Origin: Pseudomonas hormoni
Lineage (GTDB): Bacteria > Pseudomonadota > Gammaproteobacteria > Pseudomonadales > Pseudomonadaceae
Length of the DNA: 64,000 bases
Assembly (NCBI RefSeq): GCF_018502625.1
Contig: NZ_CP075566.1
Span: forward strand, 4,078,001 to 4,142,000
Direction of reading: 5' to 3'
Both the position numbers and the translations under genes were made by a program. Below the pieces are notes generated by a model that was not told where the DNA came from, did not search any database, and was given only the letters and a program-made list of their open reading frames with translations. This document shows, in pieces, positions 25,903 to 34,471 of this stretch. Position 1 is the first letter of the stretch. Every line of letters starts with the position of its first letter.

Positions 25903-26705
25903 GCACAATCCTGCTGATGGCGACCGTCCCAGCGGCTGAACAGGTTTTTCAGCAGCAAGGCCGTGTCCTGGGGACGTTCGAGGGGAAACATGTGCCCGCC
26001 CGGCATGGTCAGGGATTCGCCCAACGCCATGCGACCGACAGAACTGGCGTGATGACGCATCACCACGCGGCTCTTGTGCCCGCGCACCACTGCCAGCGGC
26101 ACCTTCAACTGCCGAGCGCGGCCGGGGCTGGTGTGGGGCACGCCACGGTAGATGCTGATTTCCGTGGCCGGGTCGAAACGCAGGCGCAGTTTGTCGCCGA
26201 CCTTGTACAAACCGTGTTGCAGGTAGGCGTCGAAACATTCCGGATCAAAGCTGCGAAACAGGGTTTTGCCGGCGAAATAGCGGCGGGCACTTTCGAGGTC
26301 GGCGAACTCTTCCCGACGCCCCAGCGTACGACCGGCCGGAGTCAGGCGGTCGATAAAACCGAAGCGTTTGGCGGCACGGATCACCCATTGATCGGCGCGG
26401 GTCAGCACCGGCGAATCGAGCATCACCACGCCGCGGTACAGCTCGGGGCAGCGCAACGCGGCGTGCAGGTGCAGCACGCCGCCGAAGGAATGGCCGACAC
26501 CCCACACCGGCTCCGCCTGCTGTTCGAGGTGATGAATCAGCTCGTCCACCAGGTTGTGCCAGTTGTCGTCCGCCGGGAAACGCGGGTCGTGGGCGTGCTG
26601 CTCCAGATGCGTCACCTGATACTCGGGCGCCAGCGCCGCGAACAGCTTGCCGTAGGTCCCCGAAGGAAAACCGTTGGCGTGGGCGAAAAATATCTGCTGC
26701 GACAT
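25899..26705 (-). CDS. Alpha/beta hydrolase (second, paralogous type)
   Basis: A 268-residue hydrolase. It begins M-S-Q-Q-I-F-F-A-H-A-N-G-F-P-S-G-T-Y, with an A-H-A-N-G oxyanion region. The nucleophile elbow G-H-S-F-G-G is near residue 77, D-S-P-V near 102 and the His in G-G-H-M-F-P-L-E near 240. ATG 26705 is the natural start; the frame to 26963 runs through a BIME and is not coding. It is coupled to the next hydrolase by a 4-base overlap. Function is not determinable beyond esterase-like hydrolysis. Confidence 0.9.
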   Translation of the reverse strand: MSQQIFFAHANGFPSGTYGKLFAALAPEYQVTHLEQHAHDPRFPADDNWHNLVDELIHHLEQQAEPVWGVGHSFGGVLHLHAALRCPELYRGVVMLDSPVLTRADQWVIRAAKRFGFIDRLTPAGRTLGRREEFADLESARRYFAGKTLFRSFDPECFDAYLQHGLYKVGDKLRLRFDPATEISIYRGVPHTSPGRARQLKVPLAVVRGHKSRVVMRHHASSVGRMALGESLTMPGGHMFPLERPQDTALLLKNLFSRWDGRHQQDCA

Positions 26706-26833
26706 ACCAGTCGTTCCATCAACCAAAAACAGAACCCGATTGTCCGCAAGCCCACCGCAATCCGCAATGACCGTAACTGCCAGGGAGGATGACAGTCCGG
26801 TCAGGGGCATGGGCCATTCAGAAATCGGAACCT

Positions 26834-26966
26834 TGTGGCGAACGAGCTTGCTCGCGCTCGGCGGCGCAGCAACCGCAAAACCGGTGAACGCCGTGTAACG
26901 GGAGAACGGGGTGTCCGGCAGGGGGCTGCTTCGCAACCCAACGCGAGCAAGCTCCCTCGCCACAGG
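26834..26966. repeat. BIME of the TGTGGCGA...GAGCAAGCTC type
   Basis: Outer inverted REP-like arms (TGTGGCGAACGAGCTTGCTC and complement) enclose inner arms around GGCGCAGCAACCGC and GCTGCTTCGC. The same composite occurs at 52657-52790 and 56595-56730. Confidence 0.85.
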
Positions 26967-27002
26967 AAATCATTGGCCCAAAAAATGTCGGTCATTCGAC
27001 GA

Positions 27003-27446
27003 TTAACGCGTCGGTGGATTTTCTCCCAACGGCACCACCGCCATGGTCAACCGCGACACACAACTGGCCTTGCCCTCATCGCTGGTCAGCCGTATATCCC
27101 AGACATGGGTCGTACGCCCGATGTGAATCGGCTTGGCCACGGCTGTCACGCGACCGCTACGCAGTCCACGCAAATGGTTGGCGTTGATTTCCAGGCCCAC
27201 GCAGTAGAACTTGCTGGCATCGATGCACAAATAGCTGGCCATGGAGCCGACGCTTTCCGCCAGCACCACGGACGCGCCGCCATGCAGCAGACCATAAGGC
27301 TGGTGCGTACGGTGGTCGATAACCATGCTCGCAGTCAGCGAGTCTTCGTCAAAGGCCTCGAAGCGGATATCCAGCACTTCACCAATGGTGTTTTTCTGAA
27401 TTGCGTTCAACTGCTCGATGTTGGGAATGGTGCGCCACAAACTCAT
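27003..27446 (-). CDS. Hotdog-fold acyl-CoA thioesterase
   Basis: A 147-residue PaaI/YbgC-like hotdog thioesterase. The motif H-G-G-A-S-V-V-L-A-E is at 55-64, with the catalytic acid E64 after the helix start. ATG 27446 has AAGGA 8 bases upstream, better than ATG 27455. It lies 32 bp after the acyl-CoA synthetase stop, on the same strand, so the pair activates and hydrolyses acyl-CoAs. Relatives include EntH-like proofreading thioesterases; the exact acyl substrate is unknown. Confidence 0.93.
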   Translation of the reverse strand: MSLWRTIPNIEQLNAIQKNTIGEVLDIRFEAFDEDSLTASMVIDHRTHQPYGLLHGGASVVLAESVGSMASYLCIDASKFYCVGLEINANHLRGLRSGRVTAVAKPIHIGRTTHVWDIRLTSDEGKASCVSRLTMAVVPLGENPPTR

Positions 27447-27478
27447 TGCAGACATCCTTTGTTGGTTTTGTTCGTGAC

Positions 27479-29146
27479 TCAATCCTGCCACAGCACTGCT
27501 TCGCTGCGCTCGCTCCATTCTTCGAACCGGGCACCGTAAGCCGCTTCGATCACGTTGCGCTTGATCTTCAGGGTCGGTGTCAGAAAACCGTTTTCAACCG
27601 CCCAGCTGTCTTTGACTACCACGAGCCGGCGCAGGCGCTCATGCTTGTCGAGGGCGTCGTTGACCTCCTCCAGCAGTTTTTCCAGGCTTGAATGCAGACC
27701 GGCGCGCGCGGTTCCGCCCGCGTCCTGCTGCCCGACCGCCGAAAGCACGCACAGCCCCAGCGGCGCGCTCAAACCGTCGCCGACCACGCACACCTGTTCG
27801 ATTCGCGAATGGACTGCCAGACGATTTTCAATCGGTGCCGGGGCCACGTATTTGCCTTTGCTGGTCTTGAAGATTTCCTTCAGCCGTCCGGTCAGCCGCA
27901 GGTTGCCTTCGGCGTCTTGCTCACCCTTGTCACCGGTGCGCAGGAAGCCGTCCTCGGTCATCGTGTCGGCAGTTTTTTCCGGTTCCTTGAAATACCCCAG
28001 CATGGTCGCGCCGCTGCGCACCATGACCTCGCCCGATTCGGCTATCCGCACTTCAACCTCAGGGCAAGGCTTGCCGATCCAGCCGGGCGTGTTCTCGCCG
28101 GGCCGACCGATGTGGGAATAACCGCAGCTTTCGGTCATGCCGTACACCTCCAGCACGTCCAGCCCGAGCTTTTGATACCACAGCAACAAAGTCTGCGGCA
28201 CCGGTGCCGCGCCGGAAAGCGCGACGCGCAAGGCGTCCAGCCCAAGCCCGGCGAGCACTTTGTGCCCTACCCGCTTGCCAATGAAGGGCAACCCCAGCAG
28301 GAAGTCGAGGCGTTTCGCCGGGATCTTGCTGTACACGCCCATCTGGAACTTGGTCCAGATGCGTGGCACGCCGAACAGCGCGGTCGGTCGCGCACGCTGC
28401 AAGTCGGTCAGAAAAGTATCGAGGCTCTCGGCAAAGAACACGGTTTGCCCGGTGTAGATCGACGCCAGTTCAACGAACATTCGTTCGGCGACATGGCACA
28501 GCGGCAGATAGGACAGCAGCCGATCCGACTCATTGAGGCCGAACAATTGCGTGCCGTGGGTGGTGGCGAAGCCCAGAGTGCCGAAGCTGTGCATCACGCC
28601 TTTGGGCATGCCGGTGGTGCCGGAAGTGTAAATGATAGTCGCCAGTTGGTCGGCGGCAGGTTTGGGATCGTCCTGGATCGGTGAACACGCTTGCAGGTCG
28701 GCCCAGCTGAAATCGAAGCTGCCCGGCGGGTGCAGTGGCAGGCTGATGGTTGGCAGGTCGGGGCGGACCCCGCGGGACATGCCGGGCCAGTCATCGAGCT
28801 TGCCGATGAACGCCAGCGCCGCTTCGGAGTGTTCGAGGACTTGCGCGACGGATTCGGCGGTGAGGTTCGGGTACAACGGCACCGAAACGTGCCCGGCCAT
28901 CCAGATTGCCAGGTCGGCGATGATCCAGTGCGCACAGTTTTTCGAGATCAGGGCGATGTGGCTGCCTTGCGGCAATTCCCGCGCCCGCAACCAGTGCGCG
29001 GCGCAACGGGCCTGATGACCGACGTCTTCCCAGGTCAGGGTTTCGACCTGACCGCCGCCCACCGGTTGAACCAGGAAGCGCTGACGGGGATGACGGGCCT
29101 CACGCTCGTAAAAGACGTCCAGCGGCAAACGAAAAGCAGCAGACAT
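27479..29146 (-). CDS. AMP-dependent acyl-CoA synthetase/ligase (long-chain FAA1 type)
   Basis: A 555-residue adenylate-forming enzyme. It activates a carboxylic acid with ATP and CoA. The P-loop-like motif Y-T-S-G-T-T-G-M-P-K-G lies near residue 180 and Y-G-M-T-E-S near 325. R-T-G-D and the hinge G-R-L-K-E-I-F-K are near 405-425, and T-P-T-L-K-I-K-R-N near the C-terminus carries the second catalytic Lys. The domain order and the missing PTS/lipid features match long-chain fatty acyl-CoA synthetases. ATG 29146 has AAGGAG 8 bases upstream. It heads a minus-strand run with a thioesterase and two hydrolases. Confidence 0.93.
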   Translation of the reverse strand: MSAAFRLPLDVFYEREARHPRQRFLVQPVGGGQVETLTWEDVGHQARCAAHWLRARELPQGSHIALISKNCAHWIIADLAIWMAGHVSVPLYPNLTAESVAQVLEHSEAALAFIGKLDDWPGMSRGVRPDLPTISLPLHPPGSFDFSWADLQACSPIQDDPKPAADQLATIIYTSGTTGMPKGVMHSFGTLGFATTHGTQLFGLNESDRLLSYLPLCHVAERMFVELASIYTGQTVFFAESLDTFLTDLQRARPTALFGVPRIWTKFQMGVYSKIPAKRLDFLLGLPFIGKRVGHKVLAGLGLDALRVALSGAAPVPQTLLLWYQKLGLDVLEVYGMTESCGYSHIGRPGENTPGWIGKPCPEVEVRIAESGEVMVRSGATMLGYFKEPEKTADTMTEDGFLRTGDKGEQDAEGNLRLTGRLKEIFKTSKGKYVAPAPIENRLAVHSRIEQVCVVGDGLSAPLGLCVLSAVGQQDAGGTARAGLHSSLEKLLEEVNDALDKHERLRRLVVVKDSWAVENGFLTPTLKIKRNVIEAAYGARFEEWSERSEAVLWQD

Positions 29147-29245
29147 GCGACTCGCTCCTTTGTTTTTGGTCTGGAGCAAGCGTAGTCAACCAAGCGGTTG
29201 CTTGGTTGACTATTTCATTACAAAAATCATGAGCGACACCGAACC

Positions 29246-29318
29246 CGTAGGAGCGAGGCTTGCCCGCGAAGGGGCCCTTAAACCCGGCAAAGCTTCGCGG
29301 GCAAGCCTCGCTCCTACA
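29246..29318. repeat. REP doublet
   Basis: Inverted units GTAGGAGCGAGGCTTGCCCG and complement, about 30 bp apart, are followed by a short (AAATCC) microrepeat at 29319-29337. Confidence 0.9.
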
Positions 29319-29363
29319 AAATCCAAATCCAAATCCAAAGCGAAGCAAAAACAGCAAAAGCAG

Positions 29364-29816
29364 TTACGGGTGCTTGATGCCTTTGAGCTTCATTGCGCCC
29401 GCCAGCGGCAAATCACCCTCCAGTTCCGCCAGGCCCGCGGTTTGCACCGCTTCCGGTTCCTGCACATGACCGTGCTGAAGGTAACCGAGCAGGTTTCCCA
29501 CCAGCGGGTTGTGACTGATCAGCAGAGCGTGATCCACAGATACCAACTGTTCAGCCACTGCTTGCGGGCGGTTGTCGGGGGTCAGCCATTCGACAGTGCG
29601 AATCTCCGGCGCGAAATTCAGCGCCGTACGCACAATTTCTGCCGTCTCCTGCGCTCGCAGGTAAGGACTGGCATAAATGGCTGTAATCGGTATGCCGATC
29701 AACTTGGCAGCGGTGCGCAACACCTCCTCACGACCGTGTGCCGTCAATGCCCGCTCGGAATCAGGACGTTTGCCGTGTGGCTCGGCTTCACCATGTCGCA
29801 ATACCCAGAGTTTCAT
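29364..29816 (-). CDS. sixA: Phosphohistidine phosphatase SixA
   Basis: A 150-residue histidine phosphatase. The L-R-H-G-E-A-E motif (R7, H8, G9) carries the phosphoacceptor His, Y-L-R-A-Q-E-T-A follows near residue 55, and the second His is in L-I-S-H-N-P-L-V-G near 103. SixA dephosphorylates histidine-phosphotransfer proteins such as ArcB-HPt or the nitrogen PTS. The ATG overlaps the stop of the DUF4389 gene (ATGA). It is the third gene of the gpsA-DUF4389-sixA unit, an order conserved in pseudomonads as far as I recall. Confidence 0.93.
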   Translation of the reverse strand: MKLWVLRHGEAEPHGKRPDSERALTAHGREEVLRTAAKLIGIPITAIYASPYLRAQETAEIVRTALNFAPEIRTVEWLTPDNRPQAVAEQLVSVDHALLISHNPLVGNLLGYLQHGHVQEPEAVQTAGLAELEGDLPLAGAMKLKGIKHP

Positions 29817-30160
29817 AGCTTGGGTTCCTCATCTCGGGCCGGATGCGGCGCAGGCGCCACGACGTGTGGCGCTTCACCTTCCGGCGTACGCGGCGTCGGC
29901 CAGTCGGCGAACGGCCAGGGTTTCTGGTCGCTGTGGAACGTGCCGAAACGCCCGATTTGCGCCAGGAACTGGCTCAGGCTGTCGCCGAAATTCATCAGGC
30001 TGGCGCTCGGGGCGCCATAGATCAAACGATAGACCAGTTGCACCAGCACCACGGCGCCGAGGATGAATTGCGCCACCTGCCAGACCAGCAGGAAGACGAT
30101 CATCCACAACACCCGAAGCAGGATGGATTCGTACCTGGCTTCTACTTTCGGATCGTTCAT
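29813..30160 (-). CDS. DUF4389 membrane protein
   Basis: A 115-residue protein starting M-N-D-P-K-V-E-A-R-Y. One strong hydrophobic stretch of about 28 residues (from about 18 to 45) makes a single or hairpin membrane segment, followed by G-D-S-L-S-Q-F-L-A-Q-I and a Pro-rich tail. This matches the DUF4389 family. An earlier frame to 30205 overlaps gpsA and lacks support; AGGGA sits 7-8 bases before the chosen ATG. It lies between gpsA (31-bp gap) and sixA (4-base overlap). Function is unknown. Confidence 0.85.
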   Translation of the reverse strand: MNDPKVEARYESILLRVLWMIVFLLVWQVAQFILGAVVLVQLVYRLIYGAPSASLMNFGDSLSQFLAQIGRFGTFHSDQKPWPFADWPTPRTPEGEAPHVVAPAPHPARDEEPKL

Positions 30161-30191
30161 ATGCAATTCCCTGCCTGTTTTAAAAGCGTGA

Positions 30192-31217
30192 TCAGTTGAA
30201 ACCACTGGTGGAAATAAAGTCGACGTCGGTTTTCGGTTCGCCGCGCATCAACAATTCAATCACCTGATTCAGCGTGCGCCCTTCGAACAGAATCGCGTGC
30301 AGCCCGGCGACCAGCGGCATGTACACGCCCACTTCCTGGGCCTTGGCCTTGAGCACTTTCAGGGTATTCACGCCTTCCGCGACTTCGCCCAGCCGTGTCA
30401 CTGCGTCTTCCAGGCTCAAGCCTTGGCCGAGGGCGAAGCCGACCTGATAATTGCGGCTTTTCGGCGACGAACAGGTCACGATCAAATCACCTACGCCCGC
30501 GAGCCCCAGGAACGTCATCGGGTTGGCGCCCTGATTCACCGCAAAGCGGGTCATCTCCGCCAGCGCCCGGGTGATCAACATGCTCTTGGTGTTTTCGCCC
30601 ATGCCCAGCGCCACCGCCATGCCGGCGATGATCGCGTAGACGTTTTTCAGCGCCCCGCCCAACTCCACGCCGAAGCGGTCAGCGCTGGCGTACACGCGAA
30701 AGGTGCGGCCGTGCAGCGCTTCCTGAACCCGTTGGCAGAGCTCTTCGTCTTCGCTGGCGACCACGGTGGCGGTCAATGCGTGTTCGGCGATTTCACGGGC
30801 CAGGTTCGGCCCGGACAGCACGCCAATGCGCGCTTGCGGGGCGATCTCTTCGAGGATCTCGCTCATCAGTTTAAAGGTGTGGGCTTCGATGCCTTTGGTC
30901 AGGCTGACCAGCAGTTTGCCGCTCAATCGTTCGGCGTGCGGGACCAGCACCGAGCGCAGTGCGCTGGACGGCAGCGCAACGAAGCACAGGTCGCAAGCCT
31001 CCAGTGTGGCTTGCAGGTCAGTGACCGCTTCCACGCCCGGGAGAATCTTGATGCCTTTGAGGTAACGCGGGTTCTCGCGATTGACCCGAATGGCTTCTGC
31101 CTGTTCAGGGTCACGCATCCACTGCCGGACCTGAAGCCCGTTCTCGGCCAGCAGGTTAGCCACGGCGGTACCAAAACTTCCGCCTCCCAGGACCGCAATC
31201 GGGCGCTGTTCAGTCAT
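30192..31217 (-). CDS. gpsA: Glycerol-3-phosphate dehydrogenase [NAD(P)+]
   Basis: A 341-residue cytosolic enzyme that makes sn-glycerol 3-phosphate for phospholipid synthesis. The dinucleotide-binding [10 protein letters not shown] is at about residues 10-19. S-L-T-K-G-I-E and S-G-P-N-L-A-R-E-I near 117-150 are characteristic, as is the catalytic Lys in [20 protein letters not shown] lies near 250. ATG 31217 is the start; the frame to 31256 is unsupported. It leads the gpsA-DUF4389-sixA unit and is divergent from the TonB receptor. Confidence 0.97.
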   Translation of the reverse strand: MTEQRPIAVLGGGSFGTAVANLLAENGLQVRQWMRDPEQAEAIRVNRENPRYLKGIKILPGVEAVTDLQATLEACDLCFVALPSSALRSVLVPHAERLSGKLLVSLTKGIEAHTFKLMSEILEEIAPQARIGVLSGPNLAREIAEHALTATVVASEDEELCQRVQEALHGRTFRVYASADRFGVELGGALKNVYAIIAGMAVALGMGENTKSMLITRALAEMTRFAVNQGANPMTFLGLAGVGDLIVTCSSPKSRNYQVGFALGQGLSLEDAVTRLGEVAEGVNTLKVLKAKAQEVGVYMPLVAGLHAILFEGRTLNQVIELLMRGEPKTDVDFISTSGFN

Positions 31218-31414
31218 ATGCAATCCGTTAATCCATACCAGTGGCGATGCCGGCATTATACGGAGCGGCCCAGTGGCGGCCAGCCCCCGCGTGAATTACC
31301 GGCACTTGTCTGAAGAAGACCAATAAATCCGAGGAAAATGCCGTCATCGTGACTGGAAAAGTCGACCGGCTCGGTTAACATGCGCGCCAGTAAAATCGCT
31401 ATCAAGGATGTGTT

Positions 31415-33538
31415 GTGTCGTTTGGCTCTGCTTCACCCCACTCGCCGCTGGTTCTGGCGCTGATCTTCAGCCCGCCGTTGCTGGCCGACGACCTGTTTCT
31501 CGACAGTGAGCCACTGCCGCACGTACTGACGGCTACGCGCCTGAAACAGTCGCCGGCCGCGGTGCCGGGGAGCATGACGGTGATCGACAGCGAACTGATC
31601 AACGCCAGCGGTGCCCGGGACATCAGCGAGTTGCTGCGCCTGGTGCCGGGAATGATGGTCGGCAACATCACCGGCAATCAGGCCGCCGTGAATTACCACG
31701 GCACCAACGCCAGCGAAGCGCGGCGCATGCAGGTGCTGATCGACGGCCGTTCGGTGTATCGCGCCGGCCTGGCCACCGTGGACTGGAGTGACATTCCGGT
31801 GGCCATGGAAGACATCGAGCGCATCGAAGTCTTCCGCGGCCCGAACACGGTCAGCTATGGCGCCAATGCGCTGATGGCGGTGGTCAACATCATCACCCGC
31901 AATACGGCCGACAGCCACGGCACGCGAATGAAGGTCACTCGCGGCCAGCGCGGCATCGACGATTTCTACGCCAGTCAGGGCGTGGGCTGGGACGGTGGCG
32001 ACTTGCGCCTGTCGCTGTCCGGTCAGCAGGACGACGGCTTCGACTCGGACCGCAAGGGCGCCGACTATCGCGACAGCCGCCGCCTGAACCGCCTCAACCT
32101 CGCCGTCAGCCAGACGCTAAACGAACAACAAAGCATCGATTGGCAGTTAAATGCCAAGGACGGGAGCAATCAGCGGCCTTACACCTACCGCCCAGTGTTC
32201 TCGGGAATTACTGCCGCCGGGAACAATTCTGACGTCGTCGCCAAAGACTACGCCGGTTCCTTGCGCTGGAACCTCGACCTCAATCCCGATCACAGCCTTT
32301 ATATCCAAGGCTCGGCCCAGCACTGGGATCGGCAGCAAACCTGGCGCGCCTGCGACGCCGAAGTCTCGTTCAGCCCCGAACTGACCCAGCTCTGGCAGCT
32401 CAACCCGAATTACACCGAACGCCTGGCGCGCAACATCGAGCGCTACCTCGGTCCCGGCGCGCCGGCCGGTACGGCGGCGGAGCAAGCCCTGGCCAATCAA
32501 GTGCTGGACCAGTGGCGAAACGGCGCCCGGCGAACCCTGTGCGGTGACATTGACCAGAGCACCCGGGAATCGCGCTACGACCTCGAATTGCAGGACACCC
32601 TTAGCCTGTCCGACAGCCTGCGACTGGTCAGCGGCTTGAACTATCGTTACGACCGGGCCGATTCCGAGACCTATTTCAACGGCACGCTCGATGACACGAC
32701 GTGGCGCGCATTCGGCCAACTCGAGTGGCGAGCGACCGAACACTGGTTGTTACAGGGCGGTGCGATGTTCGAAGACACGCAATTGACCGGCAGTTCGCTG
32801 ACCCCGCGGGTGGCAGTCAACTATCTGATCACTCCGCGCCACGGTTTGCGCGCAGTCTATTCGGAAGCCATCCGTTCGCCGGACATGTTCGAGAACAACG
32901 TCAACTGGAGTTACCGGGTGACCAACCTGCAACCCACTGCCTATGGCCAGAGTAGCGCCCGTTACTTCGTCAAGACCCGCGGTCCCGGTAACCTTGAGCA
33001 GGAACACATGCGCTCGAGAGAACTGGGCTACAACGGCTTCTTCGCCGAGTGGGGGCTGGCGGTGGACGTGAAGGTGTTCCACGACGAGATCACTGGCATG
33101 ATCAGCGAGCCGTTGCGCAACAATCAGTACATCGCCAGTAACGCCAACAGCTCGCGCTTCACCGGAGCGGAAACCCAGCTCGACTGGCACCTCGGCAGTG
33201 CCGACCGGCTGCGCCTGACCTACGCCTACGTCGATGCCCAGGCGAGCAATCCGCTGGATGCGCAACAGACTGCACGCAACAGTGGCTCCGCCGGCTGGCT
33301 GCGCAACTGGGGCCAAGGCTGGAACAGCGCACTCTTCTATTATGGTGACGACGCGCTCAACGGCTATCGCTTCGAACGGGTCGACACACGCATCGCCAAA
33401 CGCATCAGCCTGGGCAAGGCCAGCCTGGAGCTGGCCGGCGTGCTCCAGCAACGTCTCGATAATCAACCCACCACATTCGTTGATAACAATTACGACGAGC
33501 GACGCGTGATGTACTTCAGCGCGGAGCTGGCGTTCTAG
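31415..33538 (+). CDS. TonB-dependent outer-membrane receptor
   Basis: A 707-residue receptor. GTG 31415 has AAGGA 6 bases upstream. A short hydrophobic signal (about residues 9-24, L-V-L-A-L-I-F-S-P-P-L-L-A) precedes D-D-L-F-L. A TonB-box-like T-A-T-R-L lies near 39-43. The plug domain follows (I-D-G-R-S-V-Y-R near 110 and V-F-R-G-P-N-T-V-S-Y-G-A-N near 138) and then a ~22-strand beta barrel ending in aromatic A-E-L-A-F. No STN signalling domain is present. The next gene starts immediately after the stop. The substrate is not recognisable; iron chelates or cobalamin-like molecules are typical. Confidence 0.92.
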   Translation: MSFGSASPHSPLVLALIFSPPLLADDLFLDSEPLPHVLTATRLKQSPAAVPGSMTVIDSELINASGARDISELLRLVPGMMVGNITGNQAAVNYHGTNASEARRMQVLIDGRSVYRAGLATVDWSDIPVAMEDIERIEVFRGPNTVSYGANALMAVVNIITRNTADSHGTRMKVTRGQRGIDDFYASQGVGWDGGDLRLSLSGQQDDGFDSDRKGADYRDSRRLNRLNLAVSQTLNEQQSIDWQLNAKDGSNQRPYTYRPVFSGITAAGNNSDVVAKDYAGSLRWNLDLNPDHSLYIQGSAQHWDRQQTWRACDAEVSFSPELTQLWQLNPNYTERLARNIERYLGPGAPAGTAAEQALANQVLDQWRNGARRTLCGDIDQSTRESRYDLELQDTLSLSDSLRLVSGLNYRYDRADSETYFNGTLDDTTWRAFGQLEWRATEHWLLQGGAMFEDTQLTGSSLTPRVAVNYLITPRHGLRAVYSEAIRSPDMFENNVNWSYRVTNLQPTAYGQSSARYFVKTRGPGNLEQEHMRSRELGYNGFFAEWGLAVDVKVFHDEITGMISEPLRNNQYIASNANSSRFTGAETQLDWHLGSADRLRLTYAYVDAQASNPLDAQQTARNSGSAGWLRNWGQGWNSALFYYGDDALNGYRFERVDTRIAKRISLGKASLELAGVLQQRLDNQPTTFVDNNYDERRVMYFSAELAF

Positions 33539-34471
33539 ATGCTGCGGTGTCCGTCGCGCAAGACGCCAATCCCTGGCCGCCTGCTGGCCGGGTTGTGCCT
33601 GGTGTTTGCCGTTTGGCTGGTGAGCCTGTCGGTCAGCGCCGAGGACATTCTGCTGACCGGTGCCGACGACAGCCCCGGCATGCAGGCTTTCGCGACGGCC
33701 CTTGGCGAATTGCGCCCTGGCGACACGGTGCGTTTCCAGCCATTGACCCGTCTACCGGCACCGAGCAAATTGCCGACCGGCATTCGTTTGATCCTGCTGG
33801 ACCTGCCCAGCCTCGATTGGCGCCTGCAAGAAACCCAGGGCCCGGCGACGCTGGTACTGCGCATCAGTCGCCTGCAAGCCCGTCAACGCCTGGGCACCGC
33901 CCTACCCGCCCATTTGAGCCTGCTCTGGAGTGATCCGCCGCCCGATCGGCAATTGCGCCTGGCCCAAATCCTGCTGCCCCAGGCCAAACGGATCGGCGTG
34001 CTGTACGACAACCATAGCGAATTCCTCTTGAATGAACTGCGTCAGGCCGCCCGGCCGTTGGGCCTCGAAATCGTCACCGAACGCTGGGACAACACCAATG
34101 ACAGCCGCCCCTTGCAAACCCTGCTGAAAAACAGCGACGTGCTGCTGGGCCTCGATGATCCCGACCTGTATAACCCCAAAACCGCAAAAAACCTGCTGCT
34201 CAGCAGCTACGCACGACAAACCGCGCTGATCGGCCCGAACGCCGGCTTCGTCAAGGCCGGAAGCCTGACCAGCAGCTACAGCGACCAGAGCGACTGGCTG
34301 GCGATTCTCGACGAACTGCTCGACCAGCCACCGGCCACCTGGCCACGCACGCATTACGCCAATCGCTTCAAAGTCTTGAGTAACCCACAAGTGGCTCGTT
34401 CATTAGGCATTGAACAGATCAATGAAGCTTTGGTTGCAACACAGTTGGCCGAAGGAGAAAGCCGCCCATGA
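33539..34471 (+). CDS. Periplasmic substrate-binding protein (ABC-type SBP without ABC genes)
   Basis: A 310-residue exported protein. Signal peptide: basic start, hydrophobic core [16 protein letters not shown], cleavage likely after S-V-S-A. The mature part has the bilobed architecture of the PF04392-like ABC_sub_bind group (R-I-G-V-L-Y-D-N near 158; D-V-L-L-G-L-D-D-P near 203). The start codon directly follows the receptor stop, and its own stop overlaps the sensor kinase start by four bases. No permease or ATPase accompanies it, so it more likely presents a ligand to the kinase. The ligand is unknown. Confidence 0.82.
   Translation: MLRCPSRKTPIPGRLLAGLCLVFAVWLVSLSVSAEDILLTGADDSPGMQAFATALGELRPGDTVRFQPLTRLPAPSKLPTGIRLILLDLPSLDWRLQETQGPATLVLRISRLQARQRLGTALPAHLSLLWSDPPPDRQLRLAQILLPQAKRIGVLYDNHSEFLLNELRQAARPLGLEIVTERWDNTNDSRPLQTLLKNSDVLLGLDDPDLYNPKTAKNLLLSSYARQTALIGPNAGFVKAGSLTSSYSDQSDWLAILDELLDQPPATWPRTHYANRFKVLSNPQVARSLGIEQINEALVATQLAEGESRP

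Noticed and set aside
25048..26238. 396-residue hydrolase with a long basic N-terminus
   Set aside because: The extension lies inside the preceding hydrolase gene. The ATGA overlap at 25902 defines the true start and gives the normal family length.
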